The notes under the pieces are model-generated. The model was not told where the DNA came from and searched no databases. It was given only the letters and a program-made list of their open reading frames with translations. From Thermoanaerobaculia bacterium (lineage in GTDB: Bacteria > Acidobacteriota > Thermoanaerobaculia > Multivoradales > J023), in the NCBI GenBank assembly GCA_030431255.1, contig JAUIJL010000021.1, forward strand, positions 1-64,000: a stretch of 64,000 nt of DNA, written 5' to 3'. The translations under genes and the position numbers were made by a program. This document shows, in pieces, positions 15,426-24,734 of the stretch (its first letter is position 1; every line of letters begins with the position of its first letter).

Positions 15426-18400
15426 GTGAGCTCAACCTTCCGCCTGCGCCATCTGAAGGCCCGACTCCGGATCGGGGCCTTTGCTCTGATCTCAAGCGTT
15501 GCTGTGTCCTCCGGCATGTTCGCGCTCCGTGCCTTTGCCGACGTGGGCAGCGCGGAGCTGGCACTCACGGCCCTCTCCACCGATCACGGCTTGTCGCAGA
15601 ATTCGGTCTTCGCCCTCATGGAAGACCGGCACGGTTTCTTGTGGCTCGGGACCGAAGACGGCCTGAACCGCTGGGACGGCGGTAGCTTTCGGGTCTATCG
15701 GGCCGGGCCCCAAGACGATCCTGAGGCGTTGCACGGGCGATTCGTACGCGCCATGGTGGAAGACGAGCTGGGATTTCTGTGGATCGGCACCGAGGGGGCC
15801 GGGATCGCCCGTTTCGATCCACGGACGGAGACGTTCCGCAATTTCGTCCACGATCCCCGGGATCCGACGAGCTTGGCCGACGACTTGGTGCTCACCTTGG
15901 CCCTCGACCGGCAGGGGGATTTATGGATCGGCGGCCGCAGCTCCGGGCTGAGTCGATTGCCGGCGGCCTTCCGGCTCGGTGACGAAAAACCCGTTTTCGA
16001 GCATTTCGCTCCTCGACCCGGCGATCTGTGCGCCCTCTCTTCGGGCAATATCAACGGCCTGTGGCTCGACCCTCGGGGTGGATTGTGGGTCGCCGGCAGC
16101 GATGGGTTGCGACGTCGACGGCCGGAGGGCGGGTGTTTCGAGCCCATTCCCCTGCTCACCGAGGATCCCCGACTGACCCACCTCCACGGTGGGTCCCGAG
16201 GGGATTTGTGGGTTGCCGGTCACGGCGGTCTGGATTGCGTGGATGTGGCGTCAGGTCGAGCAGAGGCCCACTACCTGTCCGGCGAGGTGGTGACCGCCAC
16301 CTTGGAAGAGGCGGACGGTAGCTTGTGGATCGGCACCGAGTCCGGGGGGTTGGTGCACCTCGATCCCGCGGATGGCAGCCTATTCCGCCGGCGTAGCCGA
16401 GCCTTCGATTCCGAAAGCCTGGTGACGGACGTGATCCGCAGCCTGCACCTGGACCGAGCGGGCACCCTGTGGGTGGGCATGGAACAAGGGGGTGTGGCTT
16501 ATACCTCGCGATTACGGCGGTCTTTCGGCCGCCGCCGGGGTCTGCTGACGGCAGAGGGTTTGGAGCAGCTACGCAGTGTGTTCGCCCTGCACGTGAGCCC
16601 CGACGGCCAGGTGTGGATCGGCACCCGGGATCGGGGACTTTACGCCTTGGATCGGAGGACCGGCCGGGCGCGCCATTGGAGCCTGGGTGACGGCCACCCC
16701 GACGCCTTGGACTCCCGCCGTATTTCGGCCATGGCGGGGGACGCCGACGGAACCGTGTTGGTGGGCACAGTGGCCGGCGGGGTCTACCGGGTGGAGCCCG
16801 GCTCGGGCAAGATGCGGCGTTTGCCGATCCCCGGAGACCGGGCAATCCGGGCTCTGCTAGCCGACGGCGAGACGGGGGTGTGGGTCGCCGGCTGGGGCAA
16901 CGGATTACGCCATCTGCGCGCCGATGGTTCCGTCGACGCCTTTGTGCATCGGCCGGACGATCCCCACTCGCTGAGCGACAATGTGCTGATCTGCCTGGAG
17001 CCCGTGTGGGACGGCGGTCGGCTGGTGGGCTTGTGGGTCGGCACCTGGAGTGGGGGTTTGGTGTATTTCGACACCGTCGACGGTCGGGCCCGCGCTTTTC
17101 GCCACGACCCGGCGGACCCCAAGTCCCTTTCGAGCGACAAGGTGGCCGACGTGCACTTGGATGGCCACGGCCGGGTGTGGGTGGCCACGGCCGGCGGTTT
17201 GGATCGCATGGAGGTGATCGGTGATTCGGTCCGTTTTTCTCAGGTAGCACCGTTCGAAGGCACGGTGGTCTTCAGCTTGGCGGAAGATTCTCTCGGTCAC
17301 CTTTGGGCTGGCAGCGGTCGCGGCCTGTGGCACTTCTCCCCTAGCGGAGTCTTGGCCGGTGGGACGGACGCCGCCGTCGATCTATCGGTTCCCCCCGGCT
17401 TCGGTGAGCCGATCTTTCCCTCGGCTCGACAGTTTTCCGCCCGCCACGGATTGCAGGCTGACGAGCTCAACGTGGGTGCCGTCGCCCGCGGGCTCGACGG
17501 CGAGCTGCTCTTCGGCGGTGTCAGCGGATTCAATCTCTTCGATCCCCACCCGTCGTCGGTCCCGGATCTCTTTGCTCATGGGGAGCCGCCGCCTGTGTTT
17601 CTGACCCGGTTGGCCACCAACCGACGCAGTCTCTCCCAGGCATCCCTTCAAGACCTCGTGGAAAGGGGCCGCGCTCTGGAGCTGACACCTCGGGAGAGAA
17701 GCCTGACCGTGGCTTTTGCGGCCCCTTGGCTCGCCGACACGGAGCATCAGCGATTCGCCTACCGGTTGGGAGACGGGCAAAGCGAGTGGATCGACTCCGG
17801 CCACCAGCGGGAGGCCCGCTTCGCTCGGCTGCCGCCGGGGCGTCAAACGTTGCAGGTGAGCGCGGCCGGCGGCGCAGGAGTGTGGAACCTCCCCGGTGTG
17901 ACCCTGGAGCTCTACGTGCGACCCACGTTTTGGGAGCGCGGCGCGGTTCGGGCGAGCGCGGTTTTGCTCTTGTTGGTTTTTGTGACGGCGGCGATTCAAT
18001 CGGGCTCTCAACGGCGTTTGCGCAAGTTGGAGCGGGAGCGAGAGGAAGCTATCGAGGTGCGGCATCGGCTCTTGGCGGCGCGGGAACAGGAGCGCCTGCG
18101 CCTGGCGCGGGAGCTGCACGACGGCCCCCTCCAGGCCCTGCATGCGCTGCAATTAGCGTCCAGCCGCGGGCCCAAGGCCTTGGGCGACTTTCGGCGGGAT
18201 CTCGGCGAGCTGGTCACCGATTTGCGCACAGTCTGCACTCGCTTGCGCTCACCGGTCCTGCAGCTCTTCGGTCTTGAGGCGGCGATCCGTCATCAAGTCG
18301 ACGAGCTGAGGGAAACCCACACTGGGGTTCGCTGGCACCTGGAGCTCCACCTCGGCGGCTCGGACGAGGATCCCCTGGGCGAGGAGCAACGATTGGCCCT

Positions 18401-18755
18401 ATTTCGGGTCTTCCGGGAGGCGGTGGAAAACGCTTTACGACACGGCGAGCCGAGCGCCCTGACCCTTGAGCTCGACACCGCCGAGGGGCCCCGGCGCCGG
18501 GTGGTCCGGTTGCGGGTGATCGACGACGGCCGCGGTTTCGTGGTGCCCGAGCGGTGGATCGAGCCGGCTCGCCGAGGGCACCTGGGCATTCTCGGCATGG
18601 ACGAGCGCATGGACGCTTTGGGGGGAACGCTCGAGGTGTGGTCGTCACCCGGGCGCGGCACCCGAGTGACGGCCACTCTGCCCGTGCCCGAGGCGTCCGG
18701 ATCGGGGCCCGGAACGAAAAAGAGTGGCCGGGCCGGTCATGGAGACGAGAGATGA
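15426..18755 (+). CDS. propeller-type sensor histidine kinase (HisKA_3)
   Basis: About 1109 aa. The N-terminus RLRHLKARLRIGAFALISSV is a signal peptide or anchor, cleaved near AFA. About 14 two-component-regulator propeller repeats (pattern ...G.LWIGT..GL.R.D..) follow to about residue 720, forming two seven-bladed propellers. Then come a Y_Y_Y-like domain, a TM helix (ASAVLLLLVFVTAAI), a coiled coil and a HisKA_3 domain with phospho-acceptor His898 (LARELHDGPLQALH), ending in a HATPase (EAVENALRHGE, GHLGILGMDERM). It senses something outside the cytoplasm, often carbohydrates in this class, and signals to the LuxR-type regulator coupled downstream. GTG 15426 is my start; upstream codons lie in the MscS relic. 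Confidence 0.88.
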   Translation: MSSTFRLRHLKARLRIGAFALISSVAVSSGMFALRAFADVGSAELALTALSTDHGLSQNSVFALMEDRHGFLWLGTEDGLNRWDGGSFRVYRAGPQDDPEALHGRFVRAMVEDELGFLWIGTEGAGIARFDPRTETFRNFVHDPRDPTSLADDLVLTLALDRQGDLWIGGRSSGLSRLPAAFRLGDEKPVFEHFAPRPGDLCALSSGNINGLWLDPRGGLWVAGSDGLRRRRPEGGCFEPIPLLTEDPRLTHLHGGSRGDLWVAGHGGLDCVDVASGRAEAHYLSGEVVTATLEEADGSLWIGTESGGLVHLDPADGSLFRRRSRAFDSESLVTDVIRSLHLDRAGTLWVGMEQGGVAYTSRLRRSFGRRRGLLTAEGLEQLRSVFALHVSPDGQVWIGTRDRGLYALDRRTGRARHWSLGDGHPDALDSRRISAMAGDADGTVLVGTVAGGVYRVEPGSGKMRRLPIPGDRAIRALLADGETGVWVAGWGNGLRHLRADGSVDAFVHRPDDPHSLSDNVLICLEPVWDGGRLVGLWVGTWSGGLVYFDTVDGRARAFRHDPADPKSLSSDKVADVHLDGHGRVWVATAGGLDRMEVIGDSVRFSQVAPFEGTVVFSLAEDSLGHLWAGSGRGLWHFSPSGVLAGGTDAAVDLSVPPGFGEPIFPSARQFSARHGLQADELNVGAVARGLDGELLFGGVSGFNLFDPHPSSVPDLFAHGEPPPVFLTRLATNRRSLSQASLQDLVERGRALELTPRERSLTVAFAAPWLADTEHQRFAYRLGDGQSEWIDSGHQREARFARLPPGRQTLQVSAAGGAGVWNLPGVTLELYVRPTFWERGAVRASAVLLLLVFVTAAIQSGSQRRLRKLEREREEAIEVRHRLLAAREQERLRLARELHDGPLQALHALQLASSRGPKALGDFRRDLGELVTDLRTVCTRLRSPVLQLFGLEAAIRHQVDELRETHTGVRWHLELHLGGSDEDPLGEEQRLALFRVFREAVENALRHGEPSALTLELDTAEGPRRRVVRLRVIDDGRGFVVPERWIEPARRGHLGILGMDERMDALGGTLEVWSSPGRGTRVTATLPVPEASGSGPGTKKSGRAGHGDER

Positions 18756-19405
18756 ACGATGCCACGAGCCGAGGAACCGCCGACGGAGTGATCCACGTCA
18801 TGCTGGTGGAAGACCACCCCGTGTTTCGTCGAGGGCTGGCCGCCGCGTTGGAAGACGAGCCGGATCTGAAGGTCGTGGCCCAGGTGGCGGAAGGCGAGGC
18901 GGCCTCCGACACCGCCCGCAAGCTTCGTCCCCATGTGGCGGTGGTGGATTTGCAGCTGCCCGGACGCAACGGTATCGAGGTGGTGGGCGACTTGGCGGCT
19001 TGCCGACCTCCGGTGCCGGTGGTGTTGCTCAGCGCCCATCACCACGAGGCTTATGTGCGAGCGGCGGTGGAGGCGGGAGCCCACGGTTATTTGCTCAAGG
19101 ACGAGCCGGCGGGCGTGATCGTGGAAGCGGTGCGCGGCGCCGCGGCCGGTCGTCGTGGCTGGCTCAGCCGTGCGGTGGCCGCAGAGCTCCAACAGGCGTG
19201 GCGGGATCCCTTGACACCAAAAGAAACCGAGGTGGTGCGATTGTTGGCCGCCGGGCGTGGGGTGTCCGAGGTGGCCGGCGAGCTGGGGATTTCCGTGCGC
19301 ACGGTGCGCAATCACTTGGCCAACGTCTACGCCAAGTTGGATCTGCACAGCCAACCGGAGGTGGTGGCCTGGGCTTGGCGCAGCGGCTTGGCGGATCTGG
19401 GCTGA
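18752..19405 (+). CDS. LuxR/NarL-type response regulator
   Basis: A 217-aa regulator. The receiver domain has Glu-Asp-His at 20-22, phospho-acceptor Asp66 (VAVVDLQLPGRNG) and a Lys in YLLKDEP. The C-terminal helix-turn-helix (LTPKETEVVRLLAAGRGVSE through VRNHLANVYAKLDL) is the GerE/LuxR type. ATGA overlap with the kinase stop (18752-18755) and GGAGACGAG upstream show coupled translation. It should activate transcription when phosphorylated by the propeller kinase. The convergent Cys-rich small protein downstream is a neighbour but not shown to be a target. Confidence 0.93.
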   Translation: MNDATSRGTADGVIHVMLVEDHPVFRRGLAAALEDEPDLKVVAQVAEGEAASDTARKLRPHVAVVDLQLPGRNGIEVVGDLAACRPPVPVVLLSAHHHEAYVRAAVEAGAHGYLLKDEPAGVIVEAVRGAAAGRRGWLSRAVAAELQQAWRDPLTPKETEVVRLLAAGRGVSEVAGELGISVRTVRNHLANVYAKLDLHSQPEVVAWAWRSGLADLG

Positions 19406-19415
19406 GCCAAACGAA

Positions 19416-19452
19416 AAACGATCCGTGACGCATAAACCGCCGCGGATCGTTT
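19416..19452. terminator. bidirectional terminator
   Basis: AAACGATCCG (19416-19425) pairs with CGGATCGTTT (19443-19452). On the minus strand the stem is followed by TTTTT-like sequence, ideal for the leftward gene at 19469; it also lies 10 bp after the regulator's stop on the plus strand. Confidence 0.75.
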
Positions 19453-19468
19453 CCGGGCTAGGCCCGAA

Positions 19469-19771
19469 TCAGCAGCAGCAGCCGTTGGCCATGCAGGTCG
19501 GGTATTGGGTGGGGCAGCCCGAGTACTGACAGGGCACGGGATGGCAAACTCCCTCTTGGGTCTCGCCTTCGAAAATGGGATCCACACCGAGGGCTTCCAG
19601 CACCTCCGCTTCCTCGGCGGCATCGAGCTCCGCTTGGGCGGCATCCGCGGCTTCCACCTCTACGGCCTCGCTTTGCAGGGCTTCGTCCTGTGCCGGTGCT
19701 TCGTGAGCGAAGGTGGCGGGGACGGCGGCGAAAATCAACAGGGCGAAGAGGACGGCGATGAGTTTCTTCAT
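19469..19771 (-). CDS. secreted small protein with Cys-rich tail
   Basis: A 100-aa protein. MKKLIAVLFALLIFAAVPATFA is a textbook signal peptide. Residues about 23-70 are Ala/Glu rich and probably a helical, acidic spacer (AADAAQAELDAAEEAEVLEA). The last 27 residues hold seven cysteines and end NGCCC. The leader-like acidic segment followed by a compact Cys-rich end recalls the layout of precursor peptides, but no processing enzyme is encoded nearby. It is convergent with the response regulator. Function unknown. Confidence 0.7.
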   Translation of the reverse strand: MKKLIAVLFALLIFAAVPATFAHEAPAQDEALQSEAVEVEAADAAQAELDAAEEAEVLEALGVDPIFEGETQEGVCHPVPCQYSGCPTQYPTCMANGCCC

Positions 19772-20040
19772 GACTTCAAGATCTCCAAAATTGGGTTGAT
19801 CGGGGATCGGATACCGTCTCGAGGCGGGGTCGAATCCGCGGCCGAGAAGGTGCGATGCGGGCTCCCATCATCGGGGCGGGCACCTGCGATCCATGTTCAA
19901 TTGGGACTTTTTGTATTCTTGGCTATATTTCGATGATCGACCAGAGTCGTTGATACCCGATTTTTTTGAGTCATATGACCCATGCGCCCGAGCTTTGGCC
20001 GAGGTAGATTCGGGTCACTTTTCATTCCGTGAGGTTTGCC

Positions 20041-22491
20041 GTGGGTAAACACATTCAATGGGCGGACCGGGGGCTCATGTGGATTCTCGGTTTCTTGGGG
20101 GCCGTCTCGGCCGCGACGCTCTCCGCTTCCCCAGAGCCCGAAAGCGGAGAGGCGCCCGCCGGCTTTCATCGTCCACCCGGTGCCTTGGAAGCCGCAGCCA
20201 CCGCCAGTCGTCCATCGGCCCTGGGCACCGATTCCGACCGGCGCCGGATCTTGGTCACCGAGGCGGCGGATCTGGTGCCGGTGGCCGAGCTCGGTTGGCC
20301 CGAGGCTCGGATAGGGGCCCTGCGTTACTACCCTCGAGCGGGCGCGCGGGTGAACGCCCTGGACTATCTGCGTTTGGGGGTTTGCGATTTGCGAGGCGAG
20401 GGCTGTATTTGGCTCGAGAATTCCGAAGGCGAACGTTTGCGTTACCCCCAATTCACGCCCGAGGGTGACGGTCTGGTGTTTGCGAGGCTGCACGCCCGCG
20501 GCATGGAAATCCGCTACGTTTCTCTGGTCGATGCTTTCTCCACCGATGTGACTCCGCCGGAGAAAGCCCCCCTCACATCTCGCGTGCTGAGCGAGCTTTC
20601 CCTGCACGATCTTCTCGGTCCCCCCTGCCGGCTGGATCCCACCGGCGAAAGCATGGTGTGTACAGTGAGACCAGCGGGTGCCGATCGTGGTTTCGAGGCT
20701 CTAGAGCCGGTGGTCTCGGCCCCGGAAATCCGTGATTCCACGAGCTCTGGCGCGGCCCGAGCGGGCTCGATGCGGCTGGCGGATTTGCGCTCGAAGGTAA
20801 CCCGGATCTTTTGGCACGGTCGCACGGAGCCCGTGGCCGAAATCGGCCTGTGGCGCTCGGCCGTTCCTTCGCCCGACGGCGAGTCCATGCTGTTGGAGGC
20901 CGTCGGCACCACGTCGGCTCGCTTTCAGGTCCGCTCGGCTTCAGGCGCCGGGGCGACCGATGCGACGCGTCCTTTAGCATCACGCGGCGAGGTGCGGAAC
21001 GTGTCCTGGCGTCCGGATCGTGCCCAGACGCTCGTTTGGATCGAGCGCGATGCCGAAGGTTACGATCAAGTCAGGTCGTGGGCCAAGCCATTCGAAGGGC
21101 AGCCGCGCCTGCTCTTCTCTGTCCGGCAGAGCGCGTCCGGCTCCGGAACCCAGGGTTCGGAAACCGTGAGCCGTCTGCTGTGGGGCGGCCCGCCGGCGAC
21201 TTTGTTGGTGGAAACCACGAGGGGTGACGGGGCGGCGGGCACCGGTGAGCTGAGCCGCTACGCCGTGCGGCTGGGTGCGTCGGCTTCCGACGAGACGACT
21301 TCCGACGAGACGACAGGGCCCGTCCTCTTGGCTCGCTGGTCGGCGGCGGTCACCGGTGGCGATCCCGCCGTGCCCTTGACCCGTCCCGGGGCACACGGCG
21401 AGGTGGCGTTGCTCAGTGGCGACGGCGATTTGTGGATCCGCGGAGGCGAGCTCGGTGCGGCGGGCCCGATGCCGACTCTGGGGCTCCAGGATCTCCGCAG
21501 TGGGCAGGTCCGCACCCTGCGGCAAAACCCGGAGGGTGTGTTCGAGCGTCCCTTGACCGTCACCGATGCCGGCGAGGTTTTGGTGGTGCGTGAGGTCCCG
21601 GGCAGACCGTCGAATCTCTTTCTCTACCTCGGAATCGACACCGACGAGGGCCCTCGGTCGGTCACCGGTTGGGACCACCCGATCCCCGAGCTGGCCGCCG
21701 TCGAGCACGTGGTCTTGAACTACGAGCGACGGCCCGATGGCCTGCCATTGGCCGCGGATCTCTACCTGCCGCCGCCGTCCCTTCGAGGCGAAGGGCCCTT
21801 GCCGGCCCTGTTTTGGGCCTATCCACGCAATTATTCCAACCGTGCCCAGGCCGCTCGTGATACTCGTCCCGCGGCTCGATCTCTGCGCCTCGACCCATTG
21901 TCTCCGCTTCTGTGGACACTGCGGGGTTACGCCGTCCTGGAAGCGGATATGCCGATCGTCGGCCGAGGAGATAGCCCGGCCAACGACACCTGGTTGAGCC
22001 AGCTGCAGGCCGGCGCGGAAGCGGCCGTCTCCGCGGTGGAAAAACACGGCGTGGATCCCAATGCATTGACCGTGGTCGGCCACTCCTACGGCGCCCACAT
22101 GGCGGTCTCCCTGCTCGCCCATACGGACCTCTTTCGTGCCGGCATCGCCCTTTCCGGCGCCTACAACCGCACCACCACCCCATTCGGCTTCCAACAAGAG
22201 TCGCGGACCCTGTGGCAAGCGGAAGAGGTCTATCGCCGCATGTCCCCGATCTTCGACGCCGACCAGATCCACGAGCCCCTGCTCCTGATCCACGGCCGTG
22301 ACGACAGCCGCCGCGCCACTCGAGCGGAGGAGAGCGAGCGGCTTTACGAGGCCTTGCGGGGCCTCGAGCGGCCCGCTCGCCTCGTGCTGCTCCACGCCGA
22401 AGGGCATCGTCCCCGGGGACGGGAATCCGTGTTGCACCTATTGTGGGAGATGGACCGTTGGCTCGGGCTCCACGGAACCGCCGGGCCATAG
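20041..22491 (+). CDS. S9-family (prolyl oligopeptidase-like) serine peptidase
   Basis: About 816 aa. An N-terminal hydrophobic segment (MWILGFLGAVSAATLSA) is a probable signal peptide. A long beta-rich region (about 60-560), probably a propeller as in the S9 family, precedes an alpha/beta-hydrolase domain. The catalytic Ser is residue 682 in GHSYGAHMA; the acid is in LLIHGRDDSRRA and the His in HAEGHRPRG. It should cleave peptides, or esters, outside the cytoplasm. The start is uncertain: GTG 20041 has GTGAGG upstream; ATG 20077 (start of the hydrophobic segment) is an alternative, as is GTG 20029. Confidence 0.85.
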   Translation: MGKHIQWADRGLMWILGFLGAVSAATLSASPEPESGEAPAGFHRPPGALEAAATASRPSALGTDSDRRRILVTEAADLVPVAELGWPEARIGALRYYPRAGARVNALDYLRLGVCDLRGEGCIWLENSEGERLRYPQFTPEGDGLVFARLHARGMEIRYVSLVDAFSTDVTPPEKAPLTSRVLSELSLHDLLGPPCRLDPTGESMVCTVRPAGADRGFEALEPVVSAPEIRDSTSSGAARAGSMRLADLRSKVTRIFWHGRTEPVAEIGLWRSAVPSPDGESMLLEAVGTTSARFQVRSASGAGATDATRPLASRGEVRNVSWRPDRAQTLVWIERDAEGYDQVRSWAKPFEGQPRLLFSVRQSASGSGTQGSETVSRLLWGGPPATLLVETTRGDGAAGTGELSRYAVRLGASASDETTSDETTGPVLLARWSAAVTGGDPAVPLTRPGAHGEVALLSGDGDLWIRGGELGAAGPMPTLGLQDLRSGQVRTLRQNPEGVFERPLTVTDAGEVLVVREVPGRPSNLFLYLGIDTDEGPRSVTGWDHPIPELAAVEHVVLNYERRPDGLPLAADLYLPPPSLRGEGPLPALFWAYPRNYSNRAQAARDTRPAARSLRLDPLSPLLWTLRGYAVLEADMPIVGRGDSPANDTWLSQLQAGAEAAVSAVEKHGVDPNALTVVGHSYGAHMAVSLLAHTDLFRAGIALSGAYNRTTTPFGFQQESRTLWQAEEVYRRMSPIFDADQIHEPLLLIHGRDDSRRATRAEESERLYEALRGLERPARLVLLHAEGHRPRGRESVLHLLWEMDRWLGLHGTAGP

Positions 22492-22520
22492 ACAAGCTGT
22501 GCCCGGGATCGATCCTCGGC

Positions 22521-23588
22521 TCAGTTGGCCTCGTCCATGGATTGGTGCAGGATGGTTTGGGTGGGGAAGGCGAATTCCAGGGCTTTTTCGTTGAATTGGC
22601 GCAGGATTTCGAGGTTGATCTCGGTTTGAGTGCCGACGATGTCGCTGTCTTTGCGGATGTAATAAATAAACAGCAGGGTCATGGCGAAATCACCGAAGGC
22701 GGTGAAGCCGATGACGACTTTTTCTTCGAGGCCTTCGTTGGCTTCGGCGATGGCTCGCAGGGTGGCCATGGCCTCTTCCATCTTCTCCGGGCTGGTGTCG
22801 TAGGTGAGGCCGAGCTCGAGGGTCACCTTTCGCGACGGCTCGGCGCTGACGTTCTCCACCGGCGAGTCGGCGAATTTCGAGTTGGGAATGGTCACCACCG
22901 TGCCGGAGAGGGTTTGTAGGCGGGTGCTGCGCAGGCCGATTTCGCGGATGTTGCCGTCGAATCCGGAGACCCGAATCCGATCGTTGATGGTGAAGGGGCG
23001 GTCGGTGAAGATGGTGAAACCGCCGAAGACGTTGGAGACCGTGTCCCGCGCCGCCATGGCGAGGGCCAAGCCGCCGATGCCGAGACCGGCGATCAGCGCG
23101 CCGACGTCGTAACCCGCGTTGTTCAACGCCACGATGATGCCGACGGCCCAGATCGCGCCTTTGGCCGAGCGCTGGAGAATCGGTAGCAATTGATCGTCGA
23201 GATCGTTCTCGCTCTTCTCCGCCAGGGGCACCAGGTAGGCTCGGATCAACGCGTCGACCAAACGCGCCACCAGCCAGGTGGCGCTCAGGATGATCACGCC
23301 CTTCATGCCGTAACCCAGCCAAGTGTCCACTTGCTCCGGGAACTCCAGCCGCTCGAGACCGACCCAAACCCCAAAGATGGTCGCCGCCAACACGATCGGC
23401 TCTTCGATCATATCGAGCACGATGTCGTCAAAGGTGGTTGCGGTCTTCTCGGTCAGGCGTCGCAGCACGGTAGAGAACAGCCAGTAGAGGATCTTGCCCA
23501 CCAGCAGCGCCGCGATGATGATGCCGAAAGAGATGAGCCACTGGTCGAAGGTATTGCCGTAGAAAGTCTTGGCCAGAAAATCGTTCAT
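22521..23588 (-). CDS. MscS-family mechanosensitive ion channel
   Basis: A 355-aa channel with four predicted TM segments and the conserved MscS pore helix and beta domain: GALIAGLGIGGLALAMAARD, then VSNVFGGFTIFTDRPF, followed by VSGFDGNIREIGLRSTRL. It releases ions and solutes on hypo-osmotic shock in the inner membrane. ATG at 23588 follows AGAGGAGCAG. It is convergent with the S9 peptidase (29 bp between stops). The gene has given rise to, or shares origin with, the truncated copy at 15224-15410. Confidence 0.93.
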   Translation of the reverse strand: MNDFLAKTFYGNTFDQWLISFGIIIAALLVGKILYWLFSTVLRRLTEKTATTFDDIVLDMIEEPIVLAATIFGVWVGLERLEFPEQVDTWLGYGMKGVIILSATWLVARLVDALIRAYLVPLAEKSENDLDDQLLPILQRSAKGAIWAVGIIVALNNAGYDVGALIAGLGIGGLALAMAARDTVSNVFGGFTIFTDRPFTINDRIRVSGFDGNIREIGLRSTRLQTLSGTVVTIPNSKFADSPVENVSAEPSRKVTLELGLTYDTSPEKMEEAMATLRAIAEANEGLEEKVVIGFTAFGDFAMTLLFIYYIRKDSDIVGTQTEINLEILRQFNEKALEFAFPTQTILHQSMDEAN

Positions 23589-23859
23589 GAGCTGCTCCTC
23601 TGCGAAGACGAGGCTGGGCTAGCGGCTCCGACCACCTGGCCACCTCGCCGGGGATATTGTCGGTAGGATCTGCGCGCATTCTATCCACCTTGAGGCATGG
23701 AGGCTCTCTTCGGCCTAGGGCCTGCAGATCTCTCGTTTGGCGCTACCATAGGGATGTCGAGTGATTCGAATCTACGTCACCTAAACGGGATATGGCTCGC
23801 AACCGAGAGCTTCGGGAGCTGTCGATCTACGGGTGACTGCGGTTGGCAGAAGTGAGAGG

Positions 23860-24330
23860 TTACTCGATGGCTTGGTCGAGGAATTCTAAGAACGCCTTTG
23901 CTTGATCGGGCCAGAGCTCTCGAAGCTCATGGGCCTTGCGAAGGGTCACGTCCATTCGGGCAGGATCGAGCTCGTCTCCGTAGAGCGAACGAAAGACGTG
24001 ACGGAATCCCCGGAGCTCGTCGAGCCGTGCGTACGCTTCGCCATCGATCACCGCGGGACGCAAAGGCCGAAGGTCCAAACGCATACGTCGAAGCAGCTCG
24101 GAGTGCCATCCTCGGGCCTCGTCGAGCTGGTTCTCAAACGTCTTGGCCACGTGCCGGAAGATGCTCTCGAAAGCGTTGTAGAGATTGTGTAGACGATAGC
24201 CGACGACGATGATGGTTTCTTTGGACGTTTCCGCTTTTAGCTCGGCGCCTTCGAGTTGCCCATAGATCCGCTCAATCGTGTCGAGGTCCGCTTCGATGCT
24301 ACGTTTCAGTAGCAGCAGATTCTCGTGCAT
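23860..24330 (-). CDS. HepT-like HEPN toxin
   Basis: A 156-aa all-helical protein of the HEPN class found next to MNT nucleotidyltransferases. The helix ELRGFRHVFRSLYGDEL carries the R-x(4-6)-x-Y type HEPN ribonuclease motif, with Arg and Tyr conserved; a His two before Tyr, as in canonical HepT, is replaced by Ser. The start overlaps the end of the MNT gene by 32 bp, so both are made from one message. In characterised HepT/MntA pairs the toxin is a tRNA-directed RNase and is silenced by AMPylation of the Tyr. The same is inferred here. Confidence 0.8.
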   Translation of the reverse strand: MHENLLLLKRSIEADLDTIERIYGQLEGAELKAETSKETIIVVGYRLHNLYNAFESIFRHVAKTFENQLDEARGWHSELLRRMRLDLRPLRPAVIDGEAYARLDELRGFRHVFRSLYGDELDPARMDVTLRKAHELRELWPDQAKAFLEFLDQAIE

Positions 24331-24700
24331 AGATCTGCTCTCCCCTCATCTCGACCGCCAAAGCGACTGTCCCTTGGTTCCGTCGTAGATCGACCGGGAT
24401 CCTCAAGCTTTCCTCCAGCTCCCGCCACAGGTCGCTCAGGGTCTCCGCATCGTCACAATCGATAGCCAGGTCCACATCGGAGTGCTTGGAGAAACATCCC
24501 GGCTCCAGGATTGAGCCGAAAAGGGTGAGGCTTCGGACCCCTGGGTAACGCGGTGCGATGGCCTGGACGGCATCGTGGATCCGCTCTCGCACCTCGCTTC
24601 GTAGCCGCTCTCGCCGAGCTCGTTTTTCGTCCTCCCGACGCTGCAGCCAGCGCCGGGAGGATTGGGCGAGCTCGGAGAGGTCTTTGGACGAAGTCGACAT
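24299..24700 (-). CDS. MntA-like nucleotidyltransferase antitoxin
   Basis: A 133-aa minimal nucleotidyltransferase. The catalytic signature GS-x(11)-DxD is seen as FGSILEPGCFSKHSDVDLAI (residues about 61-80), with the third acid in PVDLR. The N-terminus (residues 10-45) is a charged helix (RREDEKRARRERLRSEVRER) not always present in MntA. It precedes and overlaps the HepT-like toxin, the usual order. By analogy it adds AMP to the toxin and neutralises it. Confidence 0.85.
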   Translation of the reverse strand: MSTSSKDLSELAQSSRRWLQRREDEKRARRERLRSEVRERIHDAVQAIAPRYPGVRSLTLFGSILEPGCFSKHSDVDLAIDCDDAETLSDLWRELEESLRIPVDLRRNQGTVALAVEMRGEQIYARESAATET

Positions 24701-24734
24701 AGAGAAACCCTAGCACAGCCCGCTACCGGGGACG

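Noticed and set aside
15224..15580. 118-codon minus frame taken as a gene
   Set aside because: Only its 3' part matches MscS and with a deletion; the 5' part is antisense to the kinase signal peptide. Listed as a relic instead.
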